From: Nothophaeocryptopus gaeumannii
Lineage: Eukaryota > Ascomycota > Dothideomycetes > Mycosphaerellales > Mycosphaerellaceae
Direction of reading: 5' to 3'
Length of the DNA stretch: 64,000 nt
NCBI GenBank assembly: GCA_031771865.1
Contig: JASISA010000022.1
Coordinates: 682,001-746,000 of the forward strand
Shown: positions 44,547 to 55,513 of the stretch, piece after piece
Numbering within the stretch: position 1 is the stretch's first letter
Layout of the letters: each line of letters begins with the position of its first letter
Notes under the pieces: model-generated
Seen by the model: only the letters and a program-made list of their open reading frames with translations
Told to the model about the DNA's origin: nothing
The model's database searches: none
Translations under genes and position numbers: made by a program

Positions 44547-46523
44547 ATGCAGTTCCACCTCAACGGCTTCCTGGGCTCTCAAGACCCCAAAGTCATCCAA
44601 TTTCAAAGCCAAGAACCCGACTTCCAATCCTCCCTGCCCACAGAAGTCGACGTCCTGATAGTGGGCGCCGGTCCCGCAGGCCAACTTTTAGGTGCGCAGT
44701 TGGCCCAATTTCCCGATATCACCACCCGCATCATCGAATCGAAACCCGGCCGTCTCGAGCAAGGCCAAGCCGACGGTCTGCAATGTCGCACAATCGAGAT
44801 CTTCGAGGCGTTCGGTTTCAGTGAACGGGTCATGAAAGAGGCGTATTGGGTTAATGAGACTACGTTCTGGAGCCCGACAGACGATGGGAAGGGATTGAGG
44901 AGGTCTGGAAGGATAAGAGACACGGAGGAGGGGCTGTCGGAATTTCCACATGTGATATTGAATCAGGCGAGGTTGCACGATTTGTGGTTGGATGCGATGA
45001 AATGGAGTCCGACGAGGTTGGAGCCGAGTTACAGTCGGAGGATGGTGGAGATGCGGATACCGGAGGATCAACACGCACCGGTGGATGTGGTTGTGGAGAG
45101 GCTGGACAAGGGAAATAAGGGCAAGAAGGAGCATGTGACGGCGAAGTACGTGGTCGGGTGTGATGGAGCAAGGAGCTCGGTAAGGAGGACGTTGGGGATC
45201 GAAATGAAGGGCGACTATGCTAATCAGGCTTGGGGTGTTATGGATGCGTTGGTCGTCACGAGTTTTCCGGACTTTAGACTGAAGACGGTCATCCATTCTG
45301 CGGACGAAGGCAGTATTCTGATCATTCCTCGAGAGGGCGGCTATCTGGCACGGTTCTACATCGAGCTCGATAAGCTGAAGCAAGACGAACGAGTATCGTC
45401 TAAGAACATCACGGCAGATGTTCTCATCGACCGAGCTCAACGAATTTTTAAACCGCATACATTCGATGTCCGCGAGATCGCCTACTGGTCCGTCTACGAG
45501 GTCGGTCAACGACTTACAGACCACTTTGACGACGTTTCCAACGCTAAAAAAGAAATACGCGATCCTCGGGTTTTCATCACAGGCGACGCATGCCATACTC
45601 ACTCCGCAAAGGCGGGCCAAGGCATGAATGTGTCCATGAACGACTCTTTCAACCTAGGCTGGAAACTAATGCACGTCCTCCGAGGCCTTGCTCCCCCAAA
45701 GCTCCTACACACCTACTCGGAAGAACGCCAAGCCATCGCCAAACTCCTCATCGACTTCGACAGAGAAATGAGCCGCATGTTCGCCGCAAAGCCTAAAGTC
45801 GGCGCTCCCAAAGACGATCCAAACTTCGTCGACCCAGCAATCTTCAAGGAGAGCTTCCAGCGCATGGGAAGATTCATGGCCGGCGTGGAAACGATATACA
45901 AACCAGGGTCCCTCACAGCCGCAGATACCATGTATCAAGATCTTGCGAAAGGCTTCCGAATCGGAACGAGATTTCAATCCGCGCAAGTCGTTCGTGCAGC
46001 CGATGCGAAACCCGTTCAATTCTCGCATAATGCCATGAATGCTGATGGGAGATGGCGCGTTGTGCTTTTCGGAGACGATAGACATGACCCGAGGAGTCCC
46101 AGCAGCCCGATCTGGCAAGTCTGCGAGTTTTTGGAGAAAAAATTGATACCGACCTTCATGTCTTCTGGAGCGGATATCGATTCTGTTATCGATGTGCGAG
46201 CGATCCTGCAACAGTCGAGACAGACGTTCAATGTGACGGATTTGCCTTCATTACTGCTACCGCACAAGGGCAAACTAGGCATTCAGGATTATGAGAAAGT
46301 GTTTACAGATGAGGAGAGTTATAATTTTGGTCATGGGAAGATTTTCGAGCAGAGGGGGATTGATAAGGAGAAGGGATGTGTAGTTGTTGTCAGGCCTGAT
46401 CAGTATGTCAGTGCAGTGATGCCACTGACGGGGGCTAGTTATGGGTTGTTGGCGGATTTCTTTGGGACCTTCATGAACAAGCAGGCGAATTTGGCGTTCG
46501 TCAATGGGGTTAATGGGCATTGA
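44547..46523 (+). CDS. FAD-dependent phenol 2-monooxygenase-like
   Basis: This intronless gene encodes 658 residues of the class A flavoprotein monooxygenases, phenol hydroxylase branch. The FAD-binding dinucleotide fold has GAGPAG at 40-45 and the acidic strand end ESKPGRLEQGQADGL. The DG motif GCDGARSSVRR starts at 204, and GDACHTHSAKAGQGMN (GD at 346-347) gives the ribityl-phosphate contact. After residue 430 comes the thioredoxin-like carboxy domain typical of phenol hydroxylase (RWRVVLFGDDRHDP, VVVRPDQYVSAVMPL). Such enzymes use NADPH and oxygen to ortho-hydroxylate phenols; fungal paralogues act in aromatic catabolism and secondary metabolism. The real substrate is unknown. Its tail-to-tail neighbour is a secreted lysozyme-like protein, with no obvious pathway link. 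No peroxisomal or secretory signal is visible. Confidence 0.92.
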   Translation: MQFHLNGFLGSQDPKVIQFQSQEPDFQSSLPTEVDVLIVGAGPAGQLLGAQLAQFPDITTRIIESKPGRLEQGQADGLQCRTIEIFEAFGFSERVMKEAYWVNETTFWSPTDDGKGLRRSGRIRDTEEGLSEFPHVILNQARLHDLWLDAMKWSPTRLEPSYSRRMVEMRIPEDQHAPVDVVVERLDKGNKGKKEHVTAKYVVGCDGARSSVRRTLGIEMKGDYANQAWGVMDALVVTSFPDFRLKTVIHSADEGSILIIPREGGYLARFYIELDKLKQDERVSSKNITADVLIDRAQRIFKPHTFDVREIAYWSVYEVGQRLTDHFDDVSNAKKEIRDPRVFITGDACHTHSAKAGQGMNVSMNDSFNLGWKLMHVLRGLAPPKLLHTYSEERQAIAKLLIDFDREMSRMFAAKPKVGAPKDDPNFVDPAIFKESFQRMGRFMAGVETIYKPGSLTAADTMYQDLAKGFRIGTRFQSAQVVRAADAKPVQFSHNAMNADGRWRVVLFGDDRHDPRSPSSPIWQVCEFLEKKLIPTFMSSGADIDSVIDVRAILQQSRQTFNVTDLPSLLLPHKGKLGIQDYEKVFTDEESYNFGHGKIFEQRGIDKEKGCVVVVRPDQYVSAVMPLTGASYGLLADFFGTFMNKQANLAFVNGVNGH

Positions 46524-46705
46524 GATGTGTGATGATAGATAAGACCTGGATATAGAGGAGATGAGAGAAGGAAAGACGAATGAACAATATGATCATGTAT
46601 TGCTCTCGACTCTACGCTATGCACGCTTGCTTCAGTGGGGTATCTCGAATAATCAAGAACGAAAGACCATCGCATCGAGAACACGCATTCGCCCCCTTTG
46701 GTCAA

Positions 46706-47446
46706 TCATGGACGACATGTCTTGAACCCAGGTCCTCTTCCATTCCATCCAGTTAGTCTATTCACGAAATCATTCACATAGCCCTCTTCTCCTCTCCCAC
46801 CCTTAACCTCGTGAAGATCGTTCTCTACCAATCCTGAGTTATAGGCCCTTGCAGCAGCGTACGGGTCTCCCTTCTGCGCATTCGCCATCTTTGGCTCGTC
46901 CTTCAGATAGCCAGCGAACCCCTGTCCACGCTTCCATGAAGTCTTGATTCCTTCACGGACCATCTGCAATATGCTCTCCTTGGGATTGGATGCATCGAAT
47001 GTCGATCCCTTGCGGGCGTTCAAGATCCCGCACAACGGTATCGACCCTTTACATGGCGTCGCTGCGCGGCCAGAAGATTCGGTCAGGACGAGGGCGAGAA
47101 TGAATCGGGCGTCGATGCTTGTTTCTGATGCAACGGTCTCAATAGCCGAGTGAATGTAATGCAGGATATAAGTGTCGCCTCCGTTGATAGACAGAATCCG
47201 TTCACGGTTGATGCTCCAAAGGTCTTCGAATGAGAGCCAGGCCTGTTCAATGGGATTCCGTGAAGAGTCGCCGCCATAGCATTGGTAGGCATAATTCTGC
47301 TGCGATACAGCCTGCTGGTGGTGATCGGGTGAGAGGATATCTTGTTGGGACCATCGGTTGATGTCAGGCCGCTGTAAAGCCAGAGCACCTGATGTGGTCG
47401 CGAGAGTCGACAGTGAGAGCAGGAGTATCTCCAAGGGCAGCAGCAT
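46706..47446 (-). CDS. Secreted lysozyme/transglycosylase-fold protein
   Basis: A single exon encodes 246 residues. Residues 1-24 form a signal peptide (hydrophobic LLPLEILLLSLSTLATTSGALA), so secretion is expected. The mature part has the SLT/goose-type lysozyme pattern: helix IHSAIETVASETSIDARFILALVLTESSG with the candidate catalytic Glu123, then CKGSIPLCGILNARKG, a helical KESILQMVREGIKTSWKRGQGF stretch, and DPYAAARAYNSGLVE, which matches the family YNSG region. Four Cys in the mature chain (near 56, 132, 139 and 244) could pair. By family, it may cleave peptidoglycan glycan strands; a secreted fungal enzyme of this sort would act on bacteria, but chitin-related roles are possible. It converges with the monooxygenase gene, 182 bases apart. 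Confidence 0.8.
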   Translation of the reverse strand: MLLPLEILLLSLSTLATTSGALALQRPDINRWSQQDILSPDHHQQAVSQQNYAYQCYGGDSSRNPIEQAWLSFEDLWSINRERILSINGGDTYILHYIHSAIETVASETSIDARFILALVLTESSGRAATPCKGSIPLCGILNARKGSTFDASNPKESILQMVREGIKTSWKRGQGFAGYLKDEPKMANAQKGDPYAAARAYNSGLVENDLHEVKGGRGEEGYVNDFVNRLTGWNGRGPGFKTCRP

Positions 47447-48581
47447 GGTTGGTGTTGTCGACGGGAGAGTGCTCTGCGCAGGACGTGAGCCTTATCGTCG
47501 TGGTCGGCAGCCTTTTCCTTTTCTTCTTTCTGATATCGAGCACGTGGGCTGTTGTGCGGCAATTCGGATCTTTTTAGTTGTGTCTGTCCCGTCCTCGACC
47601 TCCTTGCACAGTAGCGGGCGTCTAAGACCGGGGCCGTCTGAGGTTACAAGAACCACAATTCCGATGGCGCGATCCCACGTGCGACTCTCGTCATCTACAC
47701 ACACCTGCAACGGTGGTGACTTCTTGCAGTACAAGGCTCGATTTTGAAGAGTGCTTTTGGAAAATGCTTCGTCACGCAACCGAGACGGGAGCTGAGTGGT
47801 CAACTCACCATGCCCCAGCCAGAGTAGGCAGAACAGAGGAATACATGCACACCACAGACACTCGGGCAGGACTTGTAGTATATCGCTCAAACACTTAGCT
47901 CGGTGAGGGAACAGCCAGGGGGCATGCCATTCGTTCAGGAACGCTCACGCTCGTTTGATCTGACAAGCTAGCGCCTGCCGACCGCACCTGCACGGTGCAA
48001 AGGAATGATCACAGGCGTGCTGTGGCCATGAGATTCAGCTATGGCGGTGGCTGTACTGGGGGCCAGCAGCGGGCGGAGGATGGATGGCATATTTTTGGTG
48101 GCCTGAAATACGACCTGAACGCTAAAGCGCTGCCCGGAGTGGATGAGGCGCCGTTCGACTCCAGACGTTACTGTTGCTCTCTGGACCGCATCTTCGCAGT
48201 TGTGCAGCGTGCTCTCTTGTCCTAGAAAAGTGGCCATGGGTGGTTGGCAACCTGGAGTTCCCCATCGGAGTGCTCTGGCAACGGCGGTGTTGGCTGCTTC
48301 GTCTGGCGCGCGGGACAGCATTCCTTGCATATTGTTGCATGTCCTGCCGCCGTTGTGACTAGCATGCCACATGTGAATTAGATGGTGAGGCGGTGCAAGA
48401 GACACGAGAGGGTCAAGAGTCTCAGTCTCTCAGGACTCAGCGCTCCACGACTTCTTTCCGGGAAGCGAAACCAAGGGATTAAGGTTCACCGTGGCGGCGA
48501 TCTCGGCAGGCGCCAGTGAGTCTTTTGCTGGAGCACAGAGGAGGAAGCTGCGACTGACCCAAGCAGAGCTCCAATAAAGCA
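47447..48581. other. Divergent intergenic region
   Basis: About 1.1 kb between the secreted lysozyme-like gene (minus) and LYS12 (plus), presumably with both promoters. Frames here are shorter than 150 codons, overlapping and not protein-like. Confidence 0.45.
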
Positions 48582-49802
48582 ATGGCTTCGCGAACGCTGC
48601 GCATAGGTGTGCTCCCTGCTACTTGATGGCCCCCTCAATGAATGGCAGAAGACCCGGGCTGACTAGTTCCCAGGCCTGATTCCGGGCGACGGCATTGGCC
48701 GCGAGGTCATTCCAGCTGGTCGCCGCATCCTCGAGGCGCTGCCTGCGTCCCTCGGCCTGAAATTCTCCTTCGTAGACCTGGATGCTGGTTTCGACACGTT
48801 CAAGCAGACCGGTGTTGCTCTGCCGGACAAGACCGTCGAGACGCTCAAGAGGGAGTGCGACGGTGCCTTGTTTGGTGCTGTAAGGTACGAACTTACGACC
48901 ATTGGCATTTGTGCAAGCATTCGAGATCGCAGAGGCTGATCCCTCGTCTTCCTAGCTCACCAACCACTCCTACCAAAGGCTATAGCAGCCCAATAGTCGC
49001 TCTGCGCAAGAAGCTCGACCTCTACGCGAATGTCCGACCCGTGAAGTCTGTGGCGCCGACACCAGCCTTCCCAGACCCGATCGACCTTGTCATCGTGCGC
49101 GAGAACACCGAGGACCTGTACGTGAAGGAGGAGAAGACATACGACGGACCCAATGGCAAGATCGCAGAGGCAATTAAGCGCATCTCCGAGAACGCTTCCT
49201 CTCGGATAGCGACCATTGCAGGAGAGATTGCGATCAGGAGGCAGCGAGTTCGCGAAACAACTGGCGCGACTGGCCAGGAATCAATGGTCACCATCACACA
49301 CAAGAGCAATGTCTTGTCTCAAACGGATGGTCTTTTCAGACAGACCGCCCGCAAGGCCCTTGAGCAGCCCAAGTTCAAGGACGCTGGTGTTGCGATCGAT
49401 GAGCAGATTGTCGATTCTATGGTCTACAAGCTCTTCCGCGAGCCTGCCACATACGACGTGATTGTTGCGCCAAACCTCTATGGAGATATTCTGTCGGATG
49501 GTGCTGCCGCCCTGGTCGGCTCACTTGGTCTCGTGCCCTCGGCCAATGTCGGCGATGGCTTTGCGATTGGAGAGCCATGTCACGGCTCTGCTCCGGATAT
49601 CCAGGGCAAGGGCATTGCTAATCCAATTGCTACTCTGCGAAGTGTTGCGCTCATGCTGGAGTTCATGAACCAGGAAGACGCTGCTGCGAAGATCTACCAG
49701 GCTGTCGATGGCAACTTGGCCGATGGCAAGCTGCTCAGTCCCGACATGGGTGGTAGTGCGCAGACTGAGGAGGTTTTGAACGACATCATTAGGCGTCTCT
49801 AG
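48582..49802 (+). CDS. LYS12: Homoisocitrate dehydrogenase
   Basis: The enzyme oxidatively decarboxylates homoisocitrate to 2-oxoadipate with NAD+ in the mitochondrial alpha-aminoadipate route to lysine. Exons 48582-48606, 48674-48884 and 48956-49802 encode 360 residues; introns are 67 nt (GTGTGC, branch GCTGAC) and 71 nt (GTACGA). The first exon is only 25 nt and its splice splits the codon of Gly9 in RI-GLIPGDGIGREV. Substrate motifs include ALFGAVSSPTTPTKGYSSP, LDLYANVRPVKSV and VIVRENTEDLY. The metal-binding and cofactor region reads DVIVAPNLYGDILSDGAAALVG, and EPCHGSAPDIQGKGIANP matches the NAD-type loop. The YSSPIVALRKKLDLYANVRP context favours homoisocitrate over isopropylmalate or isocitrate dehydrogenase. 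The mature length is standard and no obvious targeting presequence is present in this model; an upstream alternative first exon is not excluded. Confidence 0.93.
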
Positions 49803-50042
49803 ACGGAACAAGTGTAGAAATAGAACTGTATAAAACCGGACGTTGGACCACCGTACTGTCAATCGATCCCTGTTCAAGAGTGAACCCAATTCCGACATCG
49901 AAGTAAGGGCACCCATGACGTACTTCTCCCAAATCTCCCATGTGATGCGATCTGCATCGCCATCATCCTTGGATCTTCGACAACCACCCTTCTGCTGGAG
50001 CAAGTCTTGGAACGCGATACCTCACTTCAACAGCGCGTCAAC

Positions 50043-51121
50043 ATGGCGAGCAAAGCGGAGAAGTACATCCTCCAGGTGACAGCGGGACCGACCTATGAGC
50101 ATCAGAAGCCCGTACCCGTCAACTCCGAAGAGTCAGTCAACATCTCAAGCCCACACCTCACTGCAAACCTCCGAGTACGAGTGCAAAACTACCGCGGCCT
50201 ACCCGAAGGCTCACCGAAGACATCACCTTACTTCGAATACGAAAAGCACAAACATGATCTGTACTCTCTCGCCTTCACCTTCACGCCGAAAGAGGACATG
50301 AACGGGCACGATGTCGTGTTTGGTAATGACTTTGACCATCCCATAAAGGACAAGCTACCCCCGGGCTTCAACCAAGCGTTCAAAATTGCAACTTGGTTCA
50401 TCGATCCTGGGCTGTACGGAGACGTCTACGCAGACGAGCCTTACCTTTACGGGCCACTACTGAGCTCGATCAATCAGTTCCGAATCGGGCCCAAGGACGA
50501 CCGCGAGCAAGAGAAGGTTGAAGAAGTACGAGCAAATGAAGAGGCCCTTGTCTTTGAAGAGGGTGCAGACGGGGATGGACAAGAGGTGCGGAAAGACATT
50601 GGCATGCCGGACCAAGGACCTGCGAGACAGAAGTTCTTCTTGACGGAGCAACATTTGAAAGATTTTACGTTCGAGAAGGGGAGAGAGTACAGCAATGACT
50701 TCTTCAATCCTTACCTTGACTTCAATGGTATGCATGAAGGAGATGTCAGTTGCCACGGAAAATATGCTAATCCGAGTGCAGATTTCGCGCTCCGCCTTCC
50801 CGGCTTCAGCGTAATTCCCGGCATCACAATACCCATAATATCCTATTGGGATGGGCAACCGCTTCGGTGAGTTTCGGAACCTTTCGCTTCAATATCTATG
50901 GCCTTGTCTGCGTGCTGCGTTCTTTGTAACTGACGACTGACGGGCTGACCTCAAGTTCGCATTCGCTCAGGTACGTGCTCAAGAACCGACGTACTGACGA
51001 GCCTTTGTTCGTGGTTGTTTTCACGTTACTGCCAAAGGATGGCGAGCACAAGGAAGGTGAGACCAAGACGTCGACCGAGGTTGACAAGCCTGCGCCGAGC
51101 GGCGACGACGAGCTTGACTAG
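50043..51121 (+). CDS. DUF1769 family protein
   Basis: Two exons (50043-50866 and 50971-51121; intron GTGAGT to GCTCAG, 104 nt) encode 324 residues. The protein matches the fungal DUF1769 family by its order of motifs: LRVRVQNYRGLPEGSPKTSPYFE, YSLAFTFTPKEDMNGHDVVFGNDFD, FNQAFKIATWFIDPGLYGDVYADEPYLYGPLL, then FFNPYLDFNG and LRLPGFSVIPGITIPII and, across the splice, LRYVLKNRRTDEPLFVVVFTL. The conserved region may form a beta-rich domain; its function is not established. A charged Glu/Asp-rich insert (about 150-195) is probably flexible, and the ending is acidic. No signal peptide or membrane segment. It starts 240 bases after LYS12 on the same strand, but no functional link is implied. Confidence 0.85.
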
Positions 51122-51643
51122 GAGGGTTTGCGGAAAGCGAAGAGAGTTGCTCGACATTCTCTTCGGAAGCGCCATGGAGTTTTGTAAAGCCCCCAGCACG
51201 GGAGAGCTTCGATGTGGGCCGTAGATGCGAAGCTGCGCAGGCATTGCGGCAGAACACGCGGCCTCCGCGGGGCCTGAGCCAGTTGGCCCGCAGTATATTG
51301 AGGGATCGATTGCGGCGAGACATGGAAGGTCATTACAATAGAGCTCGAGATGTGACCACAACGGCTCAGTCACACACGGTATCATTGAGATACCCGGCAT
51401 TTACATTCAACTGGAGTACGCCGATGCTTCTGAGACGACACTTTCCAAGCGCCACCTATCTCGTACGTATCATCTAACACGAGCGATACCCATGCCATCT
51501 CAGTGCTCAATGCAATAAAGAATCGGTTGACGTTCACACTTCCACATCATGGACCTGAAAGAGTCTGTAAAGCGGAGAGCTGCTGCTGAGCTGACAACAC
51601 ACGCAGAAGCAATCCACAATCCCCTGCAAGCATTTTCATCCGC

Positions 51644-52287
51644 ATGTACGAGTCGGTCAACGAACGATCGATCACAAAAGCGCTCGTATGCTCGCATGGA
51701 TGCATATGCAAACGTAACCACGAAAATGGCTTGCAGTCAATTGCGGAGGAGATACAAGCAAAGCAAAGCAATGATAGGATGCGAGGATTGCTTGCTGCAT
51801 GCTGTTGTGTTACCGATGCCAATCGGCTCGCCACTCGTGATCCCGAAGCGAGAGAACTGAAAGCACAGCAGGATGTATGTATGTAGGTAAGGAAGTGCCT
51901 TTTTCAGCTCGTAAGCGATGTCACTCTTCTCGTTTTCCCTTCATCATGTTGCAGGATACTGAATTGGAGAGAGGAAGCGCTAGTATGGACAAGAAGCCGG
52001 CCAATTCAAAAAGATGGAGGATATTGATACCCACGGCTGCGATTCTGGCGACCGTCATACTCTACTTCGTTCTGGGACCAAAATTACACTGGATTGATTC
52101 TTGGAGTACGAAAGAGCTTGATGCAGAGGCGAACCCGACGGTGGAGTTGGAACTTGGGCATGGACCTGTTGCGCAACCGGGTGGGCTGGAGAAGGGCGAT
52201 GTTGAGAGTGCTTTGAGGCCTGGGAATCAGACATTTTCCAACACTTCCACGAGCTTGCCGAAGGTCGAGGCTGGGCAAGCGGATTGA
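51644..52287 (+). CDS. Possible small single-pass membrane protein
   Basis: The tentative model joins 51644-51874 and 51955-52287 (187 residues) through an 80-nt intron (GTATGT to GTTGCAG) that keeps frame. The first exon is helical and Cys-containing (SHGCICKRNHENGLQSIAEE, ACCCVTDANR). The second has a basic flank (KKPANSKRWR) followed by a hydrophobic helix ILIPTAAILATVILYFVLG of about 19 residues and a Ser/Glu-rich outer or luminal tail. This looks like a tail-anchored or type II membrane protein, but there is no family match. An alternative is that only the second exon, starting at MDKKPANSK, is translated. After the TGA the same frame stays open for a further 70 codons (to 52500). Coding status is uncertain. 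Confidence 0.35.
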
Positions 52288-53914
52288 GGCATGGTGGACA
52301 TTGACGAGATCCCCTCGATGCTGCTGTGGTACACAAGTGCTGGGAAAAGAATACCGCATTGGAGGAGCGACCGCATCCAGATGAAAAGAGAACCGGGTCC
52401 CAGCAACATCCATGACGTGGAGGAATGTCGACCAAAGGCTTATACGGACCAATACAATCGCCCTTCTGTCCAAGTGCGAGAGCTCGCCGAAAGCTTTTGA
52501 ACCACGCACTCCTTCGGCCACGAGCTTCGGCAGTGGCAGCGGCGTGCTAGCAGTCGATCTTGCTAGTTCGGCTGGGTGATTGCGGTCAACGTCGTGGGCA
52601 CATGGCGGTCAACAAGTCGCATGACCAGAGACGGGCATTGCTCTCTCACCGGATGAGCTCATGTCTTTGATGCTATTGAAACAGGATCGAAATTGTTGAG
52701 ATAAGCTTGCCAGAGATCAAGCTCCGAGCCTGCATTCGAAGAACATCAGCGATAACCAAGCACACGGTCGCGAGATGGATTGTCTCTCTTTTCTTGATGC
52801 TAGGAACAGAATGCGAGTATACTCTCAGCTTGCCGCTTTGGAGGAAAGACAAGGGCAATATGATGGTCAACGAGATCGGAACTTCCTGGGAGGAGCGCAA
52901 TCACCTGTCGCTCAAGGGAGAAGCTGCATCTTTCAATGCGGTAGCATCGATGTGATCGAAAGCGAGACCGGGTATCTGCAAAAGGTCTAGTAGGAGTCGA
53001 AAGGGTAGCAATGTCAGCAAAGTGCGCCGGCCTCGCATGGCATATTGCAAAGGTCTACGTCTCATCAATTTGACGTGAACAGTCTGCGCCGTGGGGCCTG
53101 CTGTAACAGTAGTAAGACGTGGTAGAAATTTGGCAGTGCAAGATCGATGCTCGACGCCAGGATTATGCTCCATGTTCTGAGCCTCGCCAGCCACTACTCT
53201 GATTGCGGCCGTACTTGAGGAAACGATGTGCATATGCCTTCGTTGTTTAGTCTGATCTGTGCTGACTGGTTACTGGGGTGTGAAGTAGGTTGTGAAAGTC
53301 CGCAGCCGAAGCGACACGGCTCAGCGAGAGGTCGAAGCTGCTGCAGGGACGGCTAGCGGCTACTAGAACTGCTGTATTCTTGGGCTTGGGGACTGGATAA
53401 AGCCGGCAGGCTGGCAACGACTCCAGCCTCAGCCACACGCATCCATGCCGTGTTCTGTTTCCTGTTTGCGTTCCCACTGAGTTGTCACCGTGTCTCCTAT
53501 CGTTTGGGCCATCCGAGGGAGGCATTGTTCGACTGTCAATAGTGAAACATACCTCTTGTGCCTTTCTCGTCGATGCGCACACGTCCTCCATCCACATCCA
53601 GCGCAGTGCCAGCCGCGTCAGCATCAGCAGCGACCTCCGACCGACACGCATCCTGCCAGGTCCAGGTTCAGCACGCCAGCAGCCTCTCCGCCACATTCAA
53701 CACTACTCCCCTGCTTCCAAACGTTCCGTGAAGAGTTGAGAAGCACTACTACTACGGCTACGGCTACGACTGCGGTGCTGTGCGTACAGGTAGCAGTGCA
53801 CCGTCTCTGCACACTTCCCAGGCCAGCCCTCTCCAGACTCTACCACTTTGCATGTGAGCAATCGGTCCATTCATGCGATAGTACAAGTCCGCGCCGCGAA
53901 GGTGCTGAACCGCC
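52288..53914. other. Intergenic and leader region
   Basis: About 1.6 kb upstream of the next gene. From about 53.5 kb the plus strand is CT-rich, consistent with a promoter and leader. No gene is supported; overlapping frames on both strands reflect base composition. Confidence 0.45.
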
Positions 53915-55513
53915 ATGCTGCTTCCCGAACATGTCGATGTCGACGTCCGCCCGCCGCTGCGACCTCGCCAGCAATCAAGCCAGCCGTCAAACCCGCCCGA
54001 GAAGGGTGGTAGCGGTAGTCAGACGGTCGTGATAATTGTACGCGCCATCGAGAGCTGACAGTGACAAGTCAACGTACTGACTCGCGTGTAGGTCGTCATC
54101 GCGATTGTCCTTGCCATATTAGTCGGCATAATAACGTACATGGTCTTGCGAAAAGTACGACGGCGGCACGAGAATCCTAAATACGTCCCAACACAGTTCT
54201 TGAAGCAAAGATGGAAGGCCTGGCATCCGAGACAGTTCTCTTCCTCCTCCTCCTCCTCCTCCTCGAAAGGCGTCTACAGCGCGCGCTTGCAAAGTACTCA
54301 ATCCATGCCCACGCTACAGCTTCGAAGTGAGGACCGCAGCGCACGTGCATCGCGGCAAGATCTACCGGACCTTGAGCGCGCCCAGGCGGCGGAGGCTGTC
54401 AACTCGGATGGCGTCGAGAGGCATACAAGTGTACGATCTGTCATGACATTACCAACATATTCACGATCCGTACGCGAAAACGAGCAAGTCCTTGCGAGAG
54501 AAGGCGAAAGAGACGGGGTTGACGTGGTCGTCGAGCTTCCAGAAACAGAACAAGAGGAAGAGGATCGGCGAGAAGACGAGATGGAAAGCTTATATCAGAT
54601 TCGGCTACAGCGGAGAACAGAAGTTGCAGAGCGCGAAGAGCGGAGAAGGCGGAGAGCTGATGCAAGACGACGAGGGGACTATGCGGAGCTTGAGAGAATT
54701 CGGGAAGAAGGCAGAATTGCAACTCAACAGCGGGAGGTTGCAGGCGCGTCAGCTATGATTGCAGAACATCAGGGCCGAATGGGCGCTCGGGATCGCAGGG
54801 TAAGCAGCGTTAGTTACGCTGATCTGGGCGTTGCGAGGCATGATGGCACCAGAATACGAGCCAACTCGAACGAATCTGACCGGGCACCCCTTCTGGATTC
54901 AGCAGCAAGCATCAACGGTGGCGCGAGCTTGCGCCCTTGGTCAACTCAGGAGTCGATATATTCTCACCATCGCAACCGATCACAGGTGTCGCAGACTGGC
55001 TCTGGCATGTCAGGCTCCGATGGTGATTCAGCAGTTGTCGACATGACCGAGCTCCCACCTTTTGGCCGTGCAGGCAGCGATTTCGAGGTCGTGACTTTGA
55101 ATCACGGCAGTCACTCCCGCAATGGCTCTACGGCTCACACGCCAACCGGCGGCCGCAGTCGAGCGTCGACCACCAACACAGCGCCCGTGCGTCCTTCCCT
55201 AGACACTAGTGTCCACAGCGGAGATCTGGGCGAGGGCCATATACCAAGCGCAGATCCACCGTCATACGATGGCGATGGGTTCGAAGAAGCGCCGCCATAC
55301 GAGTCACCAACTGAGGAACGGCGACCGCAGCTACGTCTTTCGCCTAGTGAGAGTAGGACGCAAGAACAACCAGCGGATAGCACGGCTCCGTCTTTGCCAG
55401 AAATTGGACGTCTTCCAAGCATCCGTGTCGCAGAGGCGACTCCTATCAGCCCGAGGCCGCCGAACTTTCCAGAGACGTTGCGAGAGACTTCAGCAGAGCA
55501 CCGGCCGCAGTAA
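53915..55513 (+). CDS. Single-pass membrane protein with long disordered tail
   Basis: Exons 53915-54037 and 54092-55513 (54-nt intron GTACGC to GTGTAG, branch TACTGAC) encode 514 residues. After a short Pro/Ser/Gln-rich lead, residues 37-60 form one membrane helix (VVIIVVIAIVLAILVGIITYMVL), split by the intron at phase 0. It is followed by a basic stop-transfer segment VLRKVRRRHENPKYVPTQFLKQRW, a juxtamembrane motif seen in uncharacterised Pezizomycotina proteins. A nine-Ser run encoded by a TCC tract follows (54239-54265). The remaining 430 residues are disordered: a strongly charged helical segment rich in Glu/Arg (about 170-230) and a Ser/Pro/Thr-rich tail with several PPxY-like PPSYD and APPYES motifs, which may recruit WW-domain ubiquitin ligases. 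Function unknown. Without the first exon the helix would be lost. Confidence 0.75.
54239..54265. repeat. TCC tract encoding nine Ser
   Basis: TCT, seven TCC and one TCG codons in frame, in the cytoplasmic-side juxtamembrane part of the membrane protein; a likely site of length variation. Confidence 0.85.

Noticed and set aside
44688..45620. 310-codon minus-strand frame
   Set aside because: Fully antisense to the well-supported FAD monooxygenase; a shadow of its codon bias.
49521..50003. 160-codon minus-strand frame over the LYS12 end
   Set aside because: Antisense shadow of the LYS12 carboxy end plus spacer, with no recognisable features.
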